64,000 nucleotides of DNA, taken from NCBI RefSeq assembly GCF_001425385.1, contig NZ_LMQO01000004.1, positions 1 to 64,000 on the forward strand. The letters are read 5' to 3'. The notes under the pieces were generated by a model. That model was not told the DNA's origin and searched no databases. It saw nothing but the letters and a program-made list of their open reading frames with translations. The translations under genes and the position numbers were made by a program. Of the stretch, positions 30,833-39,811 are shown one piece after another (position 1 is the first letter of the stretch; every line of letters begins with the position of its first letter). The DNA is from Sphingomonas sp. Leaf407 (GTDB lineage: Bacteria; Pseudomonadota; Alphaproteobacteria; Sphingomonadales; Sphingomonadaceae).

Positions 30833-31297
30833 ATGGCTTTCATGGAGCGTATCGAGCGTCCCGATACCGACGGCGAACAGGTCGTTGTCCGTTTGCTGCG
30901 ACATTATCGTGGCCTCCACGATCGCGATGGAGGCGGTGTCACGCTGGCAAGCCTCGTCGCGCTAGGTCAGAACCTTCGCCTGCCCCCGGCCGGCAGCGTG
31001 GCGTTGGCAAGCGTCTTCCAGCTTACCGAGGCGCTGCTGCGAAGACGCCTCATCACCGAATGCTGCTGTTCGTGCGACTACAGCCCGGACGAGCGTGCCG
31101 TCATCCGCCTCCTTGGCGCCCGGCTGCCGCGCATGGCCGGCACCGGCACCGTCGAGATACCCCATGGGTTGCCCGGTGCATTGGCATGGGCCATCCTGAG
31201 CGTCCGGTCGCTGTGCGGCGCGATCCTCGTGGTGCCGTCGCACCCGTTGCAGATCGACGATCCGGCCTGCCCGTTCGACCGTCCTTTCGGTGCCTGA
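30833..31297 (+). CDS. Hypothetical protein, Cys-containing (first of a pair)
   Basis: A 154-residue cytoplasmic-type protein starting MAFMERIERPDTDGEQVVVR with an AGAGGAA ribosome-binding site. Mostly helical: VTLASLVALGQNLRLP, then VFQLTEALLRRRLITECCCS, a CCCSC cluster (CCCSCDYSPDERAVIRLLGA) and a Pro-rich end. The pattern SPDERAVIRLLGA resembles SDDEARILTLFGA in the next protein, so the two may share ancestry. No family is recognised. It lies 11 bp after the DUF4198 remnant and 5 bp before the next ORF, so it is probably co-transcribed. Confidence 0.6.
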   Translation: MAFMERIERPDTDGEQVVVRLLRHYRGLHDRDGGGVTLASLVALGQNLRLPPAGSVALASVFQLTEALLRRRLITECCCSCDYSPDERAVIRLLGARLPRMAGTGTVEIPHGLPGALAWAILSVRSLCGAILVVPSHPLQIDDPACPFDRPFGA

Positions 31298-31302
31298 CGG
31301 AG

Positions 31303-31713
31303 ATGGCATCGTTATACGACTATCTCGATCAGCACGTCCGTGACATGGCCGATGATGACATTTTCGTCCTGTCCGCCGTCCGGACATGGGTCTTCGCCGT
31401 CCGCAACGCACGCTGTCCGCAGGCGATGCTGCGCAGCGGCTTCACCGTCCGCCGCGTCGGTGCCGCGCTGTTGCCCTTCCTGTGTTCGATGACCCTCATT
31501 GACCGATATGGTTACGGCACGATGCGGTTTGCTGCCGTCCGCTATTCGAACGTCAGCGACGACGAGGCGCGCATCCTGACGCTGTTCGGTGCGGCACAGG
31601 AGGGGGATCCGCGATTGATTCGGATCGCCACCAGCCTGGTGAGTGACGAAATGGCAATGCAACTCGCGGGTGCCGCCAGCAAAGTCGGCGCCGCGCTGTT
31701 GCCGACAAACTAG
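31303..31713 (+). CDS. Hypothetical protein (second of a pair)
   Basis: A 136-residue protein starting MASLYDYLDQHVRDMADDDI, with ACGGAG just before the ATG. It has no signal peptide. A hydrophobic helical middle (VGAALLPFLCSMTLIDRYGY) is followed by the SDDEARILTLFGAAQEGDPR stretch that it shares in pattern with the preceding protein, and a C-terminal helix (SLVSDEMAMQLAGAASKVGA). Function unknown. Tight spacing implies that both proteins are made together. Confidence 0.6.
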   Translation: MASLYDYLDQHVRDMADDDIFVLSAVRTWVFAVRNARCPQAMLRSGFTVRRVGAALLPFLCSMTLIDRYGYGTMRFAAVRYSNVSDDEARILTLFGAAQEGDPRLIRIATSLVSDEMAMQLAGAASKVGAALLPTN

Positions 31714-32035
31714 CTGGTGAAAGACGGTCAGAACCAATATTTGGTGCTGGCAGTGAAGTTGCGCGCCATCGCCAAATTGTCCGAATAGCGAACATATCTG
31801 TTGTAACTAGCCAACGATAGCAAATTGTGATCGCGACAAAGTGTCGAATCCCCGGGATGGAACGCCATTGACCCAGATCCAGTCGGTCATAGCTCATTCC
31901 AGCTCGTCAGCTTCGGCCATTCGTTCATCCTTCGCGCTACCATGACAAATGTCATCCCATTCGCATGACAGCCGGCACTGCACCCGCGCCGCCGCAACGC
32001 GCATCGTGGCGCCATGACCACAGGGAGCCGCAACG
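31714..32035. other. Regulatory gap before the ABC/DesKR operon
   Basis: No gene is supported over these 322 bases. The first 150 bases are AT-richer than average. The right part holds the ATGACA/TGTCAT repeats at 31942-31970. Confidence 0.5.
31942..31970. promoter_or_regulatory. Candidate response-regulator site: ATGACA-AA-TGTCAT plus ATGACA
   Basis: ATGACAAATGTCAT (31942-31955) is followed 9 bp later by ATGACA (31965-31970), giving two overlapping inverted pairs 66 bp before the first gene of the ABC/DesKR operon. It is a plausible target of the operon's own LuxR-type response regulator. The core ATGAC-N4-GTCAT is the same as at 4909-4922. Confidence 0.45.
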
Positions 32036-32944
32036 GTGCATGACGATCTTTCCGCCATCGCGACACTGGCCGACGTGTCCAAACATCTGGGGTCCACCGC
32101 CGTCCTCGACCGGTTCTCGTTGGCCATCCGCGCAGGCGAGGTCACGGCGCTGCTGGGGCCGAACGGCGCGGGCAAGACCACGACCGTCGGCCTGCTGACC
32201 GGCCGGCTGCAACCCGACGCCGGCACGGTGCGGCTGTTCGGGCTCGATCCGGCCCGCCCGGCGGCACGGATGCGGATGGGGGTGATGTTGCAGGCATCCG
32301 GCCTGCCCGACGTGCTGAGCGTGGCCGAGGTGGTGACGCTGCAATCGGGCTATTACGCCGATGCCCGTCCGGTCGCCGAGACGCTGGCGATCGCCGGGCT
32401 GGCTGATCTGGCGCAGCGGCGGTGCGGTGCCCTGTCGGGCGGGCAGGCGCGGCGCGTGCAATATGCGCTGGCGATCTGCGGGCGTCCGGCGTTGCTGGTC
32501 CTCGACGAACCGACCGCGGCGATGGACCGGGCGTCGCGGCAGGCGCTATGGATGACGGTACGCAGCGCCGCCGCCGACGGGGCCGCCGTCCTGCTGACCA
32601 GCCATGATCTGGAAGAGGCCGACGCGCTGGCCGATCGCGTGCTGGTGATGGACCATGGCCGGATCGTCGCCGACGACAGCCCGGCGAATCTGCGCGCCCG
32701 TGCCGGGGGATCGGTGATCCGTTGTCGCACCACATTGTCGCCCGCGCTGTTGCAGGCACTGCCCGGCGTCCGCGAGGCGCGCGACGACGGCGGCGACCGG
32801 CATATCGTTACCGCCGATGCGGTGGCGACGGTGCGCGCGCTGTGCGCCGCCGATTCCGCCCTGTCGCAATTGCGCATCGCCGATGCAGCGCTCGAAGATG
32901 CCATCGCCACCCTGCTCGCTTCGAACCCGAGGAACGCCGCATGA
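32036..32944 (+). CDS. ABC-2-type transporter ATPase
   Basis: A 302-residue nucleotide-binding subunit starting at GTG 32036, with AGGGAG 9-14 bases upstream. Walker A is GPNGAGKTTT (about residues 41-50), signature LSGGQARR, Walker B LLVLDEPT and switch His TSHDLEEADAL. A C-terminal extension of about 80 residues is typical of the DrrA/NatA exporter class. With the permease it probably exports a lipid, drug or peptide. Its TGA overlaps the permease ATG. It is the first gene of a four-gene operon that ends in a DesK/DesR-like two-component system, a common arrangement for envelope-stress exporters. Confidence 0.9.
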   Translation: MHDDLSAIATLADVSKHLGSTAVLDRFSLAIRAGEVTALLGPNGAGKTTTVGLLTGRLQPDAGTVRLFGLDPARPAARMRMGVMLQASGLPDVLSVAEVVTLQSGYYADARPVAETLAIAGLADLAQRRCGALSGGQARRVQYALAICGRPALLVLDEPTAAMDRASRQALWMTVRSAAADGAAVLLTSHDLEEADALADRVLVMDHGRIVADDSPANLRARAGGSVIRCRTTLSPALLQALPGVREARDDGGDRHIVTADAVATVRALCAADSALSQLRIADAALEDAIATLLASNPRNAA

Positions 32945-33693
32945 CCGCCGCCACCCTTCCCGCCGGCATCTGGCGCCGCGAAGCCGTCGCCGAACTCAAG
33001 CGATCGTGGCGGTTGCCGCAATTCCTGTTGCCGACCATCCTGACGCCGGCGGCCTTCTATGCCCTGTTCACGCTCGCGATCGGTGCGGCGCCTTCCCCGG
33101 CCGCCGCCGCCGCCAGCCTTGCGGGGTACGGCGTGTTCGCGGCGATCGGCCCGGCGCTGTTCGGGTTCGGCGCGGGCGTCGCGATGGAGCGCGAACAGGG
33201 GCTGATCGAGCTGAAACGGGTGTCGCCGCTGCCCGCCGGGGCGTTCGTCGTCGCCAAGCTGGTCGCGGCGGTCGCGGCGGTCGGCGCCGCCGTCGCGCTG
33301 ATCTATTGCGCGGCGATCGTTGCGGGCGTGCGGCTGTCGCCGGGGCAGTGGCTGGCGCTGGCGCTGCTGCACTTCGCCTCCACCCTGCCGTTCGGGTTGA
33401 TCGGCCTTGGCATCGGGATGCGGATGAGCGGCAAGGGTGCCGTCGCCATCGCCAACGCGCTGTTCCTCGGATCGGCGGTGGTCGGCGGGCTGTGGATCCC
33501 ATCGACGATGCTGCCGGGCTGGATGCGCGCGATCGGCGAGGCCGCGCCCTCCTACCACCTCGGCCAGTTGGCGCGCGGCATCGTCGGGGCCGACACGATC
33601 GGCAGCCCGGTGCTGCACGCCGCGATTGCCGTGGCGATGACGATCGCCGCCGCGCTCTGGGCATGGACCGGTTGGCGGCGGAACCCGGCTTGA
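32941..33693 (+). CDS. ABC-2-type transporter permease
   Basis: A 250-residue membrane protein with six predicted hydrophobic segments (for example LLPTILTPAAFYALFTLAIG and GVFAAIGPALFGFGAGVAME). The cytoplasmic EQGLIELKRVSPLPAGAFVV motif and GLWIPSTMLPGWMRAIGEAA, then PSYHLGQLARGIVG, are typical of ABC-2 exporters. The ATG overlaps the stop of the ATPase gene (ATGA). It is the membrane partner of that ATPase; the exported substrate is unknown. Confidence 0.9.
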   Translation: MTAATLPAGIWRREAVAELKRSWRLPQFLLPTILTPAAFYALFTLAIGAAPSPAAAAASLAGYGVFAAIGPALFGFGAGVAMEREQGLIELKRVSPLPAGAFVVAKLVAAVAAVGAAVALIYCAAIVAGVRLSPGQWLALALLHFASTLPFGLIGLGIGMRMSGKGAVAIANALFLGSAVVGGLWIPSTMLPGWMRAIGEAAPSYHLGQLARGIVGADTIGSPVLHAAIAVAMTIAAALWAWTGWRRNPA

Positions 33694-33725
33694 CGCCGCC
33701 CCCTTCGCCACGCGACGGTCGGTCG

Positions 33726-34796
33726 ATGGTGGTTACGTCGCGCAGAAGCTGGATCGAGGGGCCGTTGCCGTGGCTCGCCTATCTGCCCTTCTACGCCATG
33801 CCGTGGTTCTGGAAGCCGCCGGGCAATACCGGGCTGATCTTGTCGATCGCCGGCATCGGGCTGTTCCTGCCGGTCTATCTGCTGGGCTACAGCGCCGGCC
33901 AGCGGGCGCGGACGATCGCCGCCGCGATCATCGTGGCGATCGGCCTCGTCCTCGCCCCGTTCGGCGGGAGCTGGACGGTGTTCCCGATCTATGCGGCGGC
34001 GATGGTCGGCTATCTGCAACCGCCGCGCCGCGCGATCGTCGCGATCCTGACCATCGCGATCGTGACCAGCGGCGTCGGTATCGCACTGGGGCAGATGACC
34101 CTGTGGTGGTTGCCGGGCGTGCTGTTGTCGATGATGACCGGGTTCGGCACCTTTTCGCGCGAGGCGTTCTACAAACGGACGCAGGCGCTGCTCGCCTCGC
34201 AGGAGGAGGTGCGCCGTCTGGCGGGCACGGCGGAGCGCGAACGCATGGCGCGCGACCTGCACGATGTGATCGGCCGCACGCTGACCCTGATCGCGCTGCG
34301 CGCCGACCTGGCGGCGAAGCTGGTGACGCCCGACGTCGCTGCGGCGCAGGCGGAGATGCGGGCGGTGGCCGATATTGCCCGCACCGGCCTGTCCGATGTT
34401 CGCGCCGCGCTGTCGGGGACCGCCGGGGGCAGCCTCGGCCATGAGCTCGACCTGTCGCGCGACGCGCTGAAGGCCGCCGGGATCGTTGCGACCGTGACCG
34501 GCGACCCCCACGCCATTCCACCCGACGCCGGCGCGGTGCTGGCCATGACGGTGCGCGAGGCGGTGACGAACGTCATCCGCCATGCCGGGGCGGGTGCGTG
34601 CCGCATTGACCTGACCACCGACGACACCATTGCCGGCATCCGGATCGTCGATGACGGCCGCGGCGGTGCGTTCCGCGAGGGACATGGCCTGACGGGGATG
34701 CGCCAGCGTCTTGCCGCCGCCGGGGGTACGCTGGAGGTCGCCTGGGTCGGACCGGGCACGTGCGTCGCCGCCCGGGTTCCGGTGGGGGCGGCATGA
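33726..34796 (+). CDS. DesK-like sensor histidine kinase (HisKA_3)
   Basis: A 356-residue kinase. Its N-terminal half has about five transmembrane helices (residues 15-140). The H-box RERMARDLHDVIGRTLTLIA has the phosphorylated His179, and an HATPase domain follows with AMTVREAVTNVIRHAGAGAC (N-box) and VDDGRGG...GHGLTGMRQR. This is the DesK/LiaS class that senses membrane state. The start ATG 33726 is 32 bp after the permease stop; a TTG at 33690 overlapping that stop is an alternative. Its TGA overlaps the regulator's ATG. Confidence 0.9.
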   Translation: MVVTSRRSWIEGPLPWLAYLPFYAMPWFWKPPGNTGLILSIAGIGLFLPVYLLGYSAGQRARTIAAAIIVAIGLVLAPFGGSWTVFPIYAAAMVGYLQPPRRAIVAILTIAIVTSGVGIALGQMTLWWLPGVLLSMMTGFGTFSREAFYKRTQALLASQEEVRRLAGTAERERMARDLHDVIGRTLTLIALRADLAAKLVTPDVAAAQAEMRAVADIARTGLSDVRAALSGTAGGSLGHELDLSRDALKAAGIVATVTGDPHAIPPDAGAVLAMTVREAVTNVIRHAGAGACRIDLTTDDTIAGIRIVDDGRGGAFREGHGLTGMRQRLAAAGGTLEVAWVGPGTCVAARVPVGAA

Positions 34797-35398
34797 TCCG
34801 GATCGTCATCGCCGAGGATCAGGCGCTGGTGCTGGGGGCTATCGCGTCGCTGCTGGCGTTCGAAGGCGACATGACGATCGTCGGCCGCGCGCTGGACGGC
34901 GATACCGCGCTGGCGCTGGTCCGCGACCTGGCACCCGACATCCTGCTGACCGATATCGAGATGCCGGGGCGCAGCGGCATCGACGTCGCCGCGCAGATGT
35001 CGGCCGAAAGCCTCGCCACCCGCGTCGTCATCGTCACGACCTTTGCCCGGCCCGGCTATCTTGCCCGCGCGCGGGCGGCGGGGGTGCGCGGCTATCTGCT
35101 GAAGGACACGCCGGTCGAACGCCTCGCCACCGCGATCCGCACCGTCCATGGCGGCGGCCGGGCGATCGCCGCCGACCTTGCCGCCGAAGCGTGGGAGGCA
35201 GGCCCCGACCCGCTCACCGACCGCGAACGCGACGCGCTCCGACTTGCCGAGGAAGGCCTGCCCAACCGCGAGATCGGCCTGCGCCTGTCGCTGTCGCCGG
35301 GCACGGTGCGCAACTACCTCTCCGAAGCTGCCGCCAAACTCGGTGCTGCCAACCGCATCGAAGCGGGCCGCATCGCTCGCTCCAATGGATGGCTTTGA
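34793..35398 (+). CDS. DesR/LuxR-type response regulator
   Basis: A 201-residue NarL-family regulator. The receiver domain starts IRIVIAEDQALVLGAIASLL with phospho-acceptor Asp54 (LLTDIEMPG) and switch Lys in YLLKDTP. The C-terminal LuxR helix-turn-helix reads LTDRERDALRLAEEGLPNRE, then IGLRLSLSPGTVRNYLSEAA. It should be phosphorylated by the kinase encoded immediately upstream (ATGA overlap) and activate the exporter operon, perhaps through the repeats at 31942-31970. Confidence 0.92.
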   Translation: MIRIVIAEDQALVLGAIASLLAFEGDMTIVGRALDGDTALALVRDLAPDILLTDIEMPGRSGIDVAAQMSAESLATRVVIVTTFARPGYLARARAAGVRGYLLKDTPVERLATAIRTVHGGGRAIAADLAAEAWEAGPDPLTDRERDALRLAEEGLPNREIGLRLSLSPGTVRNYLSEAAAKLGAANRIEAGRIARSNGWL

Positions 35399-35460
35399 CC
35401 CGATTGTGGACGTTCCGACTACCGGTCATTCGTTCAGGATCGCGTCGGCGTGCGTTTCGG

Positions 35461-37848
35461 TTACAGCCGCGTGCGCAATGTAAGTCCATAAGTTCGCGGA
35501 TCACCCAGCGTGCCCGTGATCGCCCCGGTATTGGCGGCGGCGCGCGAGAGAAAATAGGTCTCGTCGGTTACGTTCCGACCCCAGAGCTGGATGTCGAACA
35601 ACCCGTCCTCGGTCCGGAACCCGAAGCGCAAGTTCAGCAGGTCATAAGCCGGAATCACCGAATAGCGGCTGAGGCTGGCGGTTGTGTTGGTGCTTGATCG
35701 ATAGCTGTAATCGCTTCCAAAATAGACCTCGCCACTCCGCCCGGCCATGTTCGCGATCGGCGCGCGGACCTCGCCGCCCGCCGATGCCGCCCATTCCGAT
35801 ACGCCCGGCAATCGTTGCCCCGACAGGTCGCACAGCGTCCGGCCGGTGATCTCGATCGGGCAGGGCGCATTGGCATAGGAGATATAGCGCGCATCGTCAT
35901 AGGTTCCCGACCCATAGAGTGTCAGCCACCGCGTCGGGGTCGCGCGCACATCGGCTTCGAACCCGCGTGTGCGAACCTTCGCCGCATTGGTGAAGAAGCT
36001 GACGCCGTTGCGTTCGATGTCGATGATCGTCGTCTGGTAATCGCGCACATCGGTCCAGAACGCGGCGGCATTGGCGGTCAGCCGCCCGCCGAACCACGTC
36101 GTCTTGATGCCTGCTTCGTAGCTGTCGATCGTCTCGGGCGCGATCACCGGATTGGCCGCGAACTGCCCGGTGGTGGTGATGTTGGCGAGGTTCAGCCCGC
36201 CGAACTTGTTGCCGCGCGCATAGGTGACATAGCCCAATACCGGTTCGGCGACCTTCCACGACAGCGTTGCCTGTCCCGACAGCCGCCCGGCCTTGGTCTC
36301 GGCTTCGTAGCGATTGGCGATGCCGTAGCGCGAGCGGATCGTCTGCGCCGTCGTCTGCTGTGCCGCACCCAGCGCCGCCAGCGACCGCCCGGTCGCAACC
36401 TGATCGAAATAGCCGGTCTTGGTCTCATAGGTATAGCGCAGGCCGGTGGTCAGATCGATGCCGGGCGCGATATGCCAAATCGTCTGCGCGAAGGCGGCAT
36501 AGCTGTCGGTGACCGGGCGCGACTGGCTGACGACGTTGTACTCGTTCAGCGCGGCTGCGCCGACCGCGGCATTGGTCGTCGGCGGCAGGAACCAGTCGGC
36601 GGCGCGGGTGCCGTAGCGGTTCACCGCCTCGGCGCGGATCGACTGGTAAAGATAGTAGAGACCGGCAACATAATCGACCGTGCGGTCCCCGTTCGATGCG
36701 ATGCGCAGTTCCTGGCTGAGCTGCCGCTGTTCGTTGCTCTGGTGGAAATCCGCACCGGCATCGATGCTGGTGCCGTCGCCGTCATTATGCGGATACCAGT
36801 TCCACGCGCGATAGGCGGTGACCGAGGTCAGCGTCGCCGCGCCGAGATCGAGATCGGCGGTCAGGTTGATGCCGTGCTGGTTCATCGCATAGCGCGGGTT
36901 GGCATCGACATCGGTGGTGCGCAGCCCGGGATCGGCCGGGACCGGGATGTAGCCCGATCGCGCCGCGCGGTCGTAATAATTGTTCGCGAAGTTGGTGCCG
37001 TTGTCATAGCTGCGGACCGCACCCAGCAGGATGCCGCCGGCGGTGAACGAATGCTGCCGCCCCCAATCGCCGATCAGCCGCAGCGTCAGCGCATCGGTCG
37101 GCTTGTACAGCAACTGCCCGCGCAAGTTCAGGTCATGAAAATCCTGTCCCAACCGCCCGTCGAACCGGTTGCGGGTAAAGCCGTCGCGATCAGTCTTCGA
37201 CACGAACAGCCGCGCGGCGAGGCTGTCGGTGATCGGCCCCGAAAGATAGGCGTGGAGTTGGCGGAAACCGACATTGCCGAGCGACACGTCGCCGCCGGCT
37301 TCCGGTTCGAACGTCGGAGCCTTGGTCGTGACGACCACCGCGCCGGCCGAGGTATTCTTGCCGAACAGCGTCCCTTGCGGCCCACGCAGCACCTCGATCC
37401 GTTCGAGATCGGCAAGGTCGAAGACGCTCTGTCCCGGCCGCGCCAGATAGACGCCGTCGACATACACGCCGACCGCCGGCTCCAGCCCGTCGTTATAGAC
37501 CGCGACGTTGTTGCCGAGGCCACGGATGTTGATGCTGGTGTTGCGCGGGTTGGTGTTGGTGACGACCAGGCTGGGCGTCAGTTGTTGCAGGTCGCGCAGG
37601 TTGTAGGTCCGCGTGGCTTCGATCTGTGCCGCGCCGAGCGCATTGATCGCGATCGGCACGTCCTGGCTGCGTTCGGCGCGGCGGCGCGCGGTGACAACGA
37701 TGTCCTCGCCGGTTGCCGCTTCCTTGGGGGTCTCGGTGTCAACTTCGTCGGCCGTCGGCACCGGATCGGCGGCAAAGGCGGGCATGGCGAGCAGGGTGGC
37801 CCCGGCGAGCAAGAACAGGCGGCAGGCACGGGCGGGCGAAATCGGCAT
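35461..37848 (-). CDS. TonB-dependent receptor divergent from the arylsulfatase operon
   Basis: A 795-residue receptor. It has a signal peptide (RLFLLAGATLLAMPAFAADP), TonB-box-like DIVVTARRRAERSQDVPIAI, and a plug with LQQLTPSLVVTNTNPRNTSI, NIRGLGNNVAVYNDGLEPAV and IEVLRGPQGTLFGKNTSAGA. The barrel ends YGLTLRTRL. It belongs to the large sphingomonad class whose ligands are mostly unknown. Because it diverges from a sulfatase/formylglycine-enzyme operon across 175 bp, uptake of a sulphate ester or its desulphated product is plausible. The start MPISPARA is chosen for its signal peptide. Confidence 0.85.
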   Translation of the reverse strand: MPISPARACRLFLLAGATLLAMPAFAADPVPTADEVDTETPKEAATGEDIVVTARRRAERSQDVPIAINALGAAQIEATRTYNLRDLQQLTPSLVVTNTNPRNTSINIRGLGNNVAVYNDGLEPAVGVYVDGVYLARPGQSVFDLADLERIEVLRGPQGTLFGKNTSAGAVVVTTKAPTFEPEAGGDVSLGNVGFRQLHAYLSGPITDSLAARLFVSKTDRDGFTRNRFDGRLGQDFHDLNLRGQLLYKPTDALTLRLIGDWGRQHSFTAGGILLGAVRSYDNGTNFANNYYDRAARSGYIPVPADPGLRTTDVDANPRYAMNQHGINLTADLDLGAATLTSVTAYRAWNWYPHNDGDGTSIDAGADFHQSNEQRQLSQELRIASNGDRTVDYVAGLYYLYQSIRAEAVNRYGTRAADWFLPPTTNAAVGAAALNEYNVVSQSRPVTDSYAAFAQTIWHIAPGIDLTTGLRYTYETKTGYFDQVATGRSLAALGAAQQTTAQTIRSRYGIANRYEAETKAGRLSGQATLSWKVAEPVLGYVTYARGNKFGGLNLANITTTGQFAANPVIAPETIDSYEAGIKTTWFGGRLTANAAAFWTDVRDYQTTIIDIERNGVSFFTNAAKVRTRGFEADVRATPTRWLTLYGSGTYDDARYISYANAPCPIEITGRTLCDLSGQRLPGVSEWAASAGGEVRAPIANMAGRSGEVYFGSDYSYRSSTNTTASLSRYSVIPAYDLLNLRFGFRTEDGLFDIQLWGRNVTDETYFLSRAAANTGAITGTLGDPRTYGLTLRTRL

Positions 37849-38023
37849 CAATGGTCCTTCGGTCACGAATGGCGGCGGCACCCGCCGGACCTCGCCTCGC
37901 TAGGTTAGGGACGCCATCGAAACGAACGCACTAATTCCCATTGAATTAATAGATATTCTTTATTGTTGGGTTCTGCATCTTGGCTATGCCGTGTGAGTAA
38001 CCTTCGCCACCTCTGGAGAACCC

Positions 38024-39811
38024 ATGCCGGCCAAGCCCCTGATCGCCGCTGCTTTCCCGGCGCTGCTGTTCGCGCTCCCCGCCACCGCCGCCCCCGAAAC
38101 CCCGCCGGTCCCGCCCACGCAGGCGGTTGCTCCCAAGAACGCCCCCAATTTTCTGGTCATTGTCGCCGACGATCTTGGCTGGTCCGATATTGGTGCGTTC
38201 GGCGGCGAGATCGCGACGCCGAACCTCGATGCGCTGGCGCTCTCGGGCGTGCGCTTCACCGGCTTCCACACCGCCCCCACCTGCTCTCCGACGCGCTCGA
38301 TGCTGATGAGCGGCGTCGACAATCACCAGGCGGGCCTCGGCACCATGGCCGAATTGCTGAGCGACGCCACCCGCGGCCATCCGGGCTACGAGGGGTATCT
38401 CAACGACCGCGTTGCCTCGATTGCCGAACTGCTGCGCGCCGGTGGCTATGCCACGCTGATGACGGGGAAATGGCATCTCGGCCTCACACCCGACCGCGAA
38501 CCGGCCGCGCGCGGCTTCGAACACAGTTTCGCGCTGCTACAGGGCCTGTCGAACCACTTCGGCGCGGATCAGAATGCCGCGTGGCAGAAGGCCGGGCTCG
38601 ATCCCAGCTACCGTGACGACGGCAAGCTCGCCGCCCTCCCCGCCGGCCGCTATTCGACCGATTATTTTGCCGACCGGCTGATCGGCTATCTCGATCAGGC
38701 CAAGCGTGCGGGCGACGACCGTCCGTTCTTCGCTTATCTCCCCTTCAGCGCCCCGCACTGGCCGCTCCAGGCGCCTGCCGATACGATCGCCAAGTACAAG
38801 GGACGCTACGACGCGGGCTACGAAGCACTGCGCGACGCCCGGCTTGCGCGGCAGAAACACCTGGGCCTCGTCCCCGCCGACGCCGTCGCCCACGCCACCG
38901 CACAGGTCCGCCCATGGACATCGCTATCGGCGGAAGAACGCGCGATCGAGGCGCGCAAGATGGAGGTCTATGCGGCGATGGTCGACCGGCTCGACGAGAA
39001 TGTCGGGCGGGTCATCGCCGCGCTGAAGGCGCAGGGTCGCTATGACGACACGATCATCCTGTTCCTTTCCGACAACGGGCCGGAGGGCAATGTGATCGAA
39101 CATCCCTCCCCCCGCTTCAGGATCGCCGATCCGAAGGCCCCGCCGATCGATCCCGACGCGCCGGCGCCCGCCGACCCGTCGCTCGGCATCGACAACAGTC
39201 TGGCGAATATCGGGAAAGCGACCAGCTATGTCGGCTATGGTCCGGGCTGGGCGCAGGCCAATTCAACCCCGTCGTGGCTGGTGAAAGGCTATCCGACCGA
39301 GGGCGGCATCCGCGTCAGCGCTTTTGCGGCCGGCAAGGGCGTGGCCGGCGGCGGACGCATCGCCACCGCCAATCTCGATGTGCGCGACATTGCGCCGACC
39401 CTGCTCGATTATGCCGGGCTGACCCAGCCCAAGACCTATGCCGGCCGCCCGATCATCGCGCATCAGGGGCATAGCCTGCGCCCCGTCCTCACCGCTACCG
39501 CGCCTGCGATCCGCACCGCAGACGAAGCCGTGGGCTACGAACTTTTCTACCGTCGCGCCCTGCGCAAAGGCGACTGGAAGGCGGTCTACCTTCCCGCCGG
39601 GACCAACCGCTATACCCGCAAGGGCGTCAGCACCGGCCGCTGGCAATTGTTCGACATCGCCCGCGACCCGGGCGAAACCCGCGACCTCGCCGCGGCTGAA
39701 CCCGCGCGGCTCGCCGAACTGGTCGCTGCCTATGACGCCTATGCCAGTGACAAGGGTGTCGTGCCGGTTCCCGTCGCAGCAGCGTCGACCGCCGGCGGTG
39801 CCAGGCCATGA
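38024..39811 (+). CDS. Arylsulfatase, Cys-type
   Basis: A 595-residue type I sulfatase with a signal peptide (LIAAAFPALLFALPATAA). Metal-binding Asp49/Asp50 lie in FLVIVADDLGWSDIGAFGGE. The sulfatase signature CSPTR starts at Cys87 (TCSPTRSMLMSG), the residue converted to formylglycine. Further marks are GKWHLG and FLSDNGPEGN. The length and HQAGLGTMAE motif match the AslA-like bacterial arylsulfatases that hydrolyse sulphate esters in the periplasm. Its TGA overlaps the ATG of the formylglycine-generating enzyme gene, a natural partner. Confidence 0.93.
   Translation: MPAKPLIAAAFPALLFALPATAAPETPPVPPTQAVAPKNAPNFLVIVADDLGWSDIGAFGGEIATPNLDALALSGVRFTGFHTAPTCSPTRSMLMSGVDNHQAGLGTMAELLSDATRGHPGYEGYLNDRVASIAELLRAGGYATLMTGKWHLGLTPDREPAARGFEHSFALLQGLSNHFGADQNAAWQKAGLDPSYRDDGKLAALPAGRYSTDYFADRLIGYLDQAKRAGDDRPFFAYLPFSAPHWPLQAPADTIAKYKGRYDAGYEALRDARLARQKHLGLVPADAVAHATAQVRPWTSLSAEERAIEARKMEVYAAMVDRLDENVGRVIAALKAQGRYDDTIILFLSDNGPEGNVIEHPSPRFRIADPKAPPIDPDAPAPADPSLGIDNSLANIGKATSYVGYGPGWAQANSTPSWLVKGYPTEGGIRVSAFAAGKGVAGGGRIATANLDVRDIAPTLLDYAGLTQPKTYAGRPIIAHQGHSLRPVLTATAPAIRTADEAVGYELFYRRALRKGDWKAVYLPAGTNRYTRKGVSTGRWQLFDIARDPGETRDLAAAEPARLAELVAAYDAYASDKGVVPVPVAAASTAGGARP

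Noticed and set aside
35815..37908. 697-codon plus-strand open frame
   Set aside because: Exact antisense shadow of the TBDR at 35461-37848; Arg/Gly/Asp-rich with no domain, as expected from high-GC codon bias.
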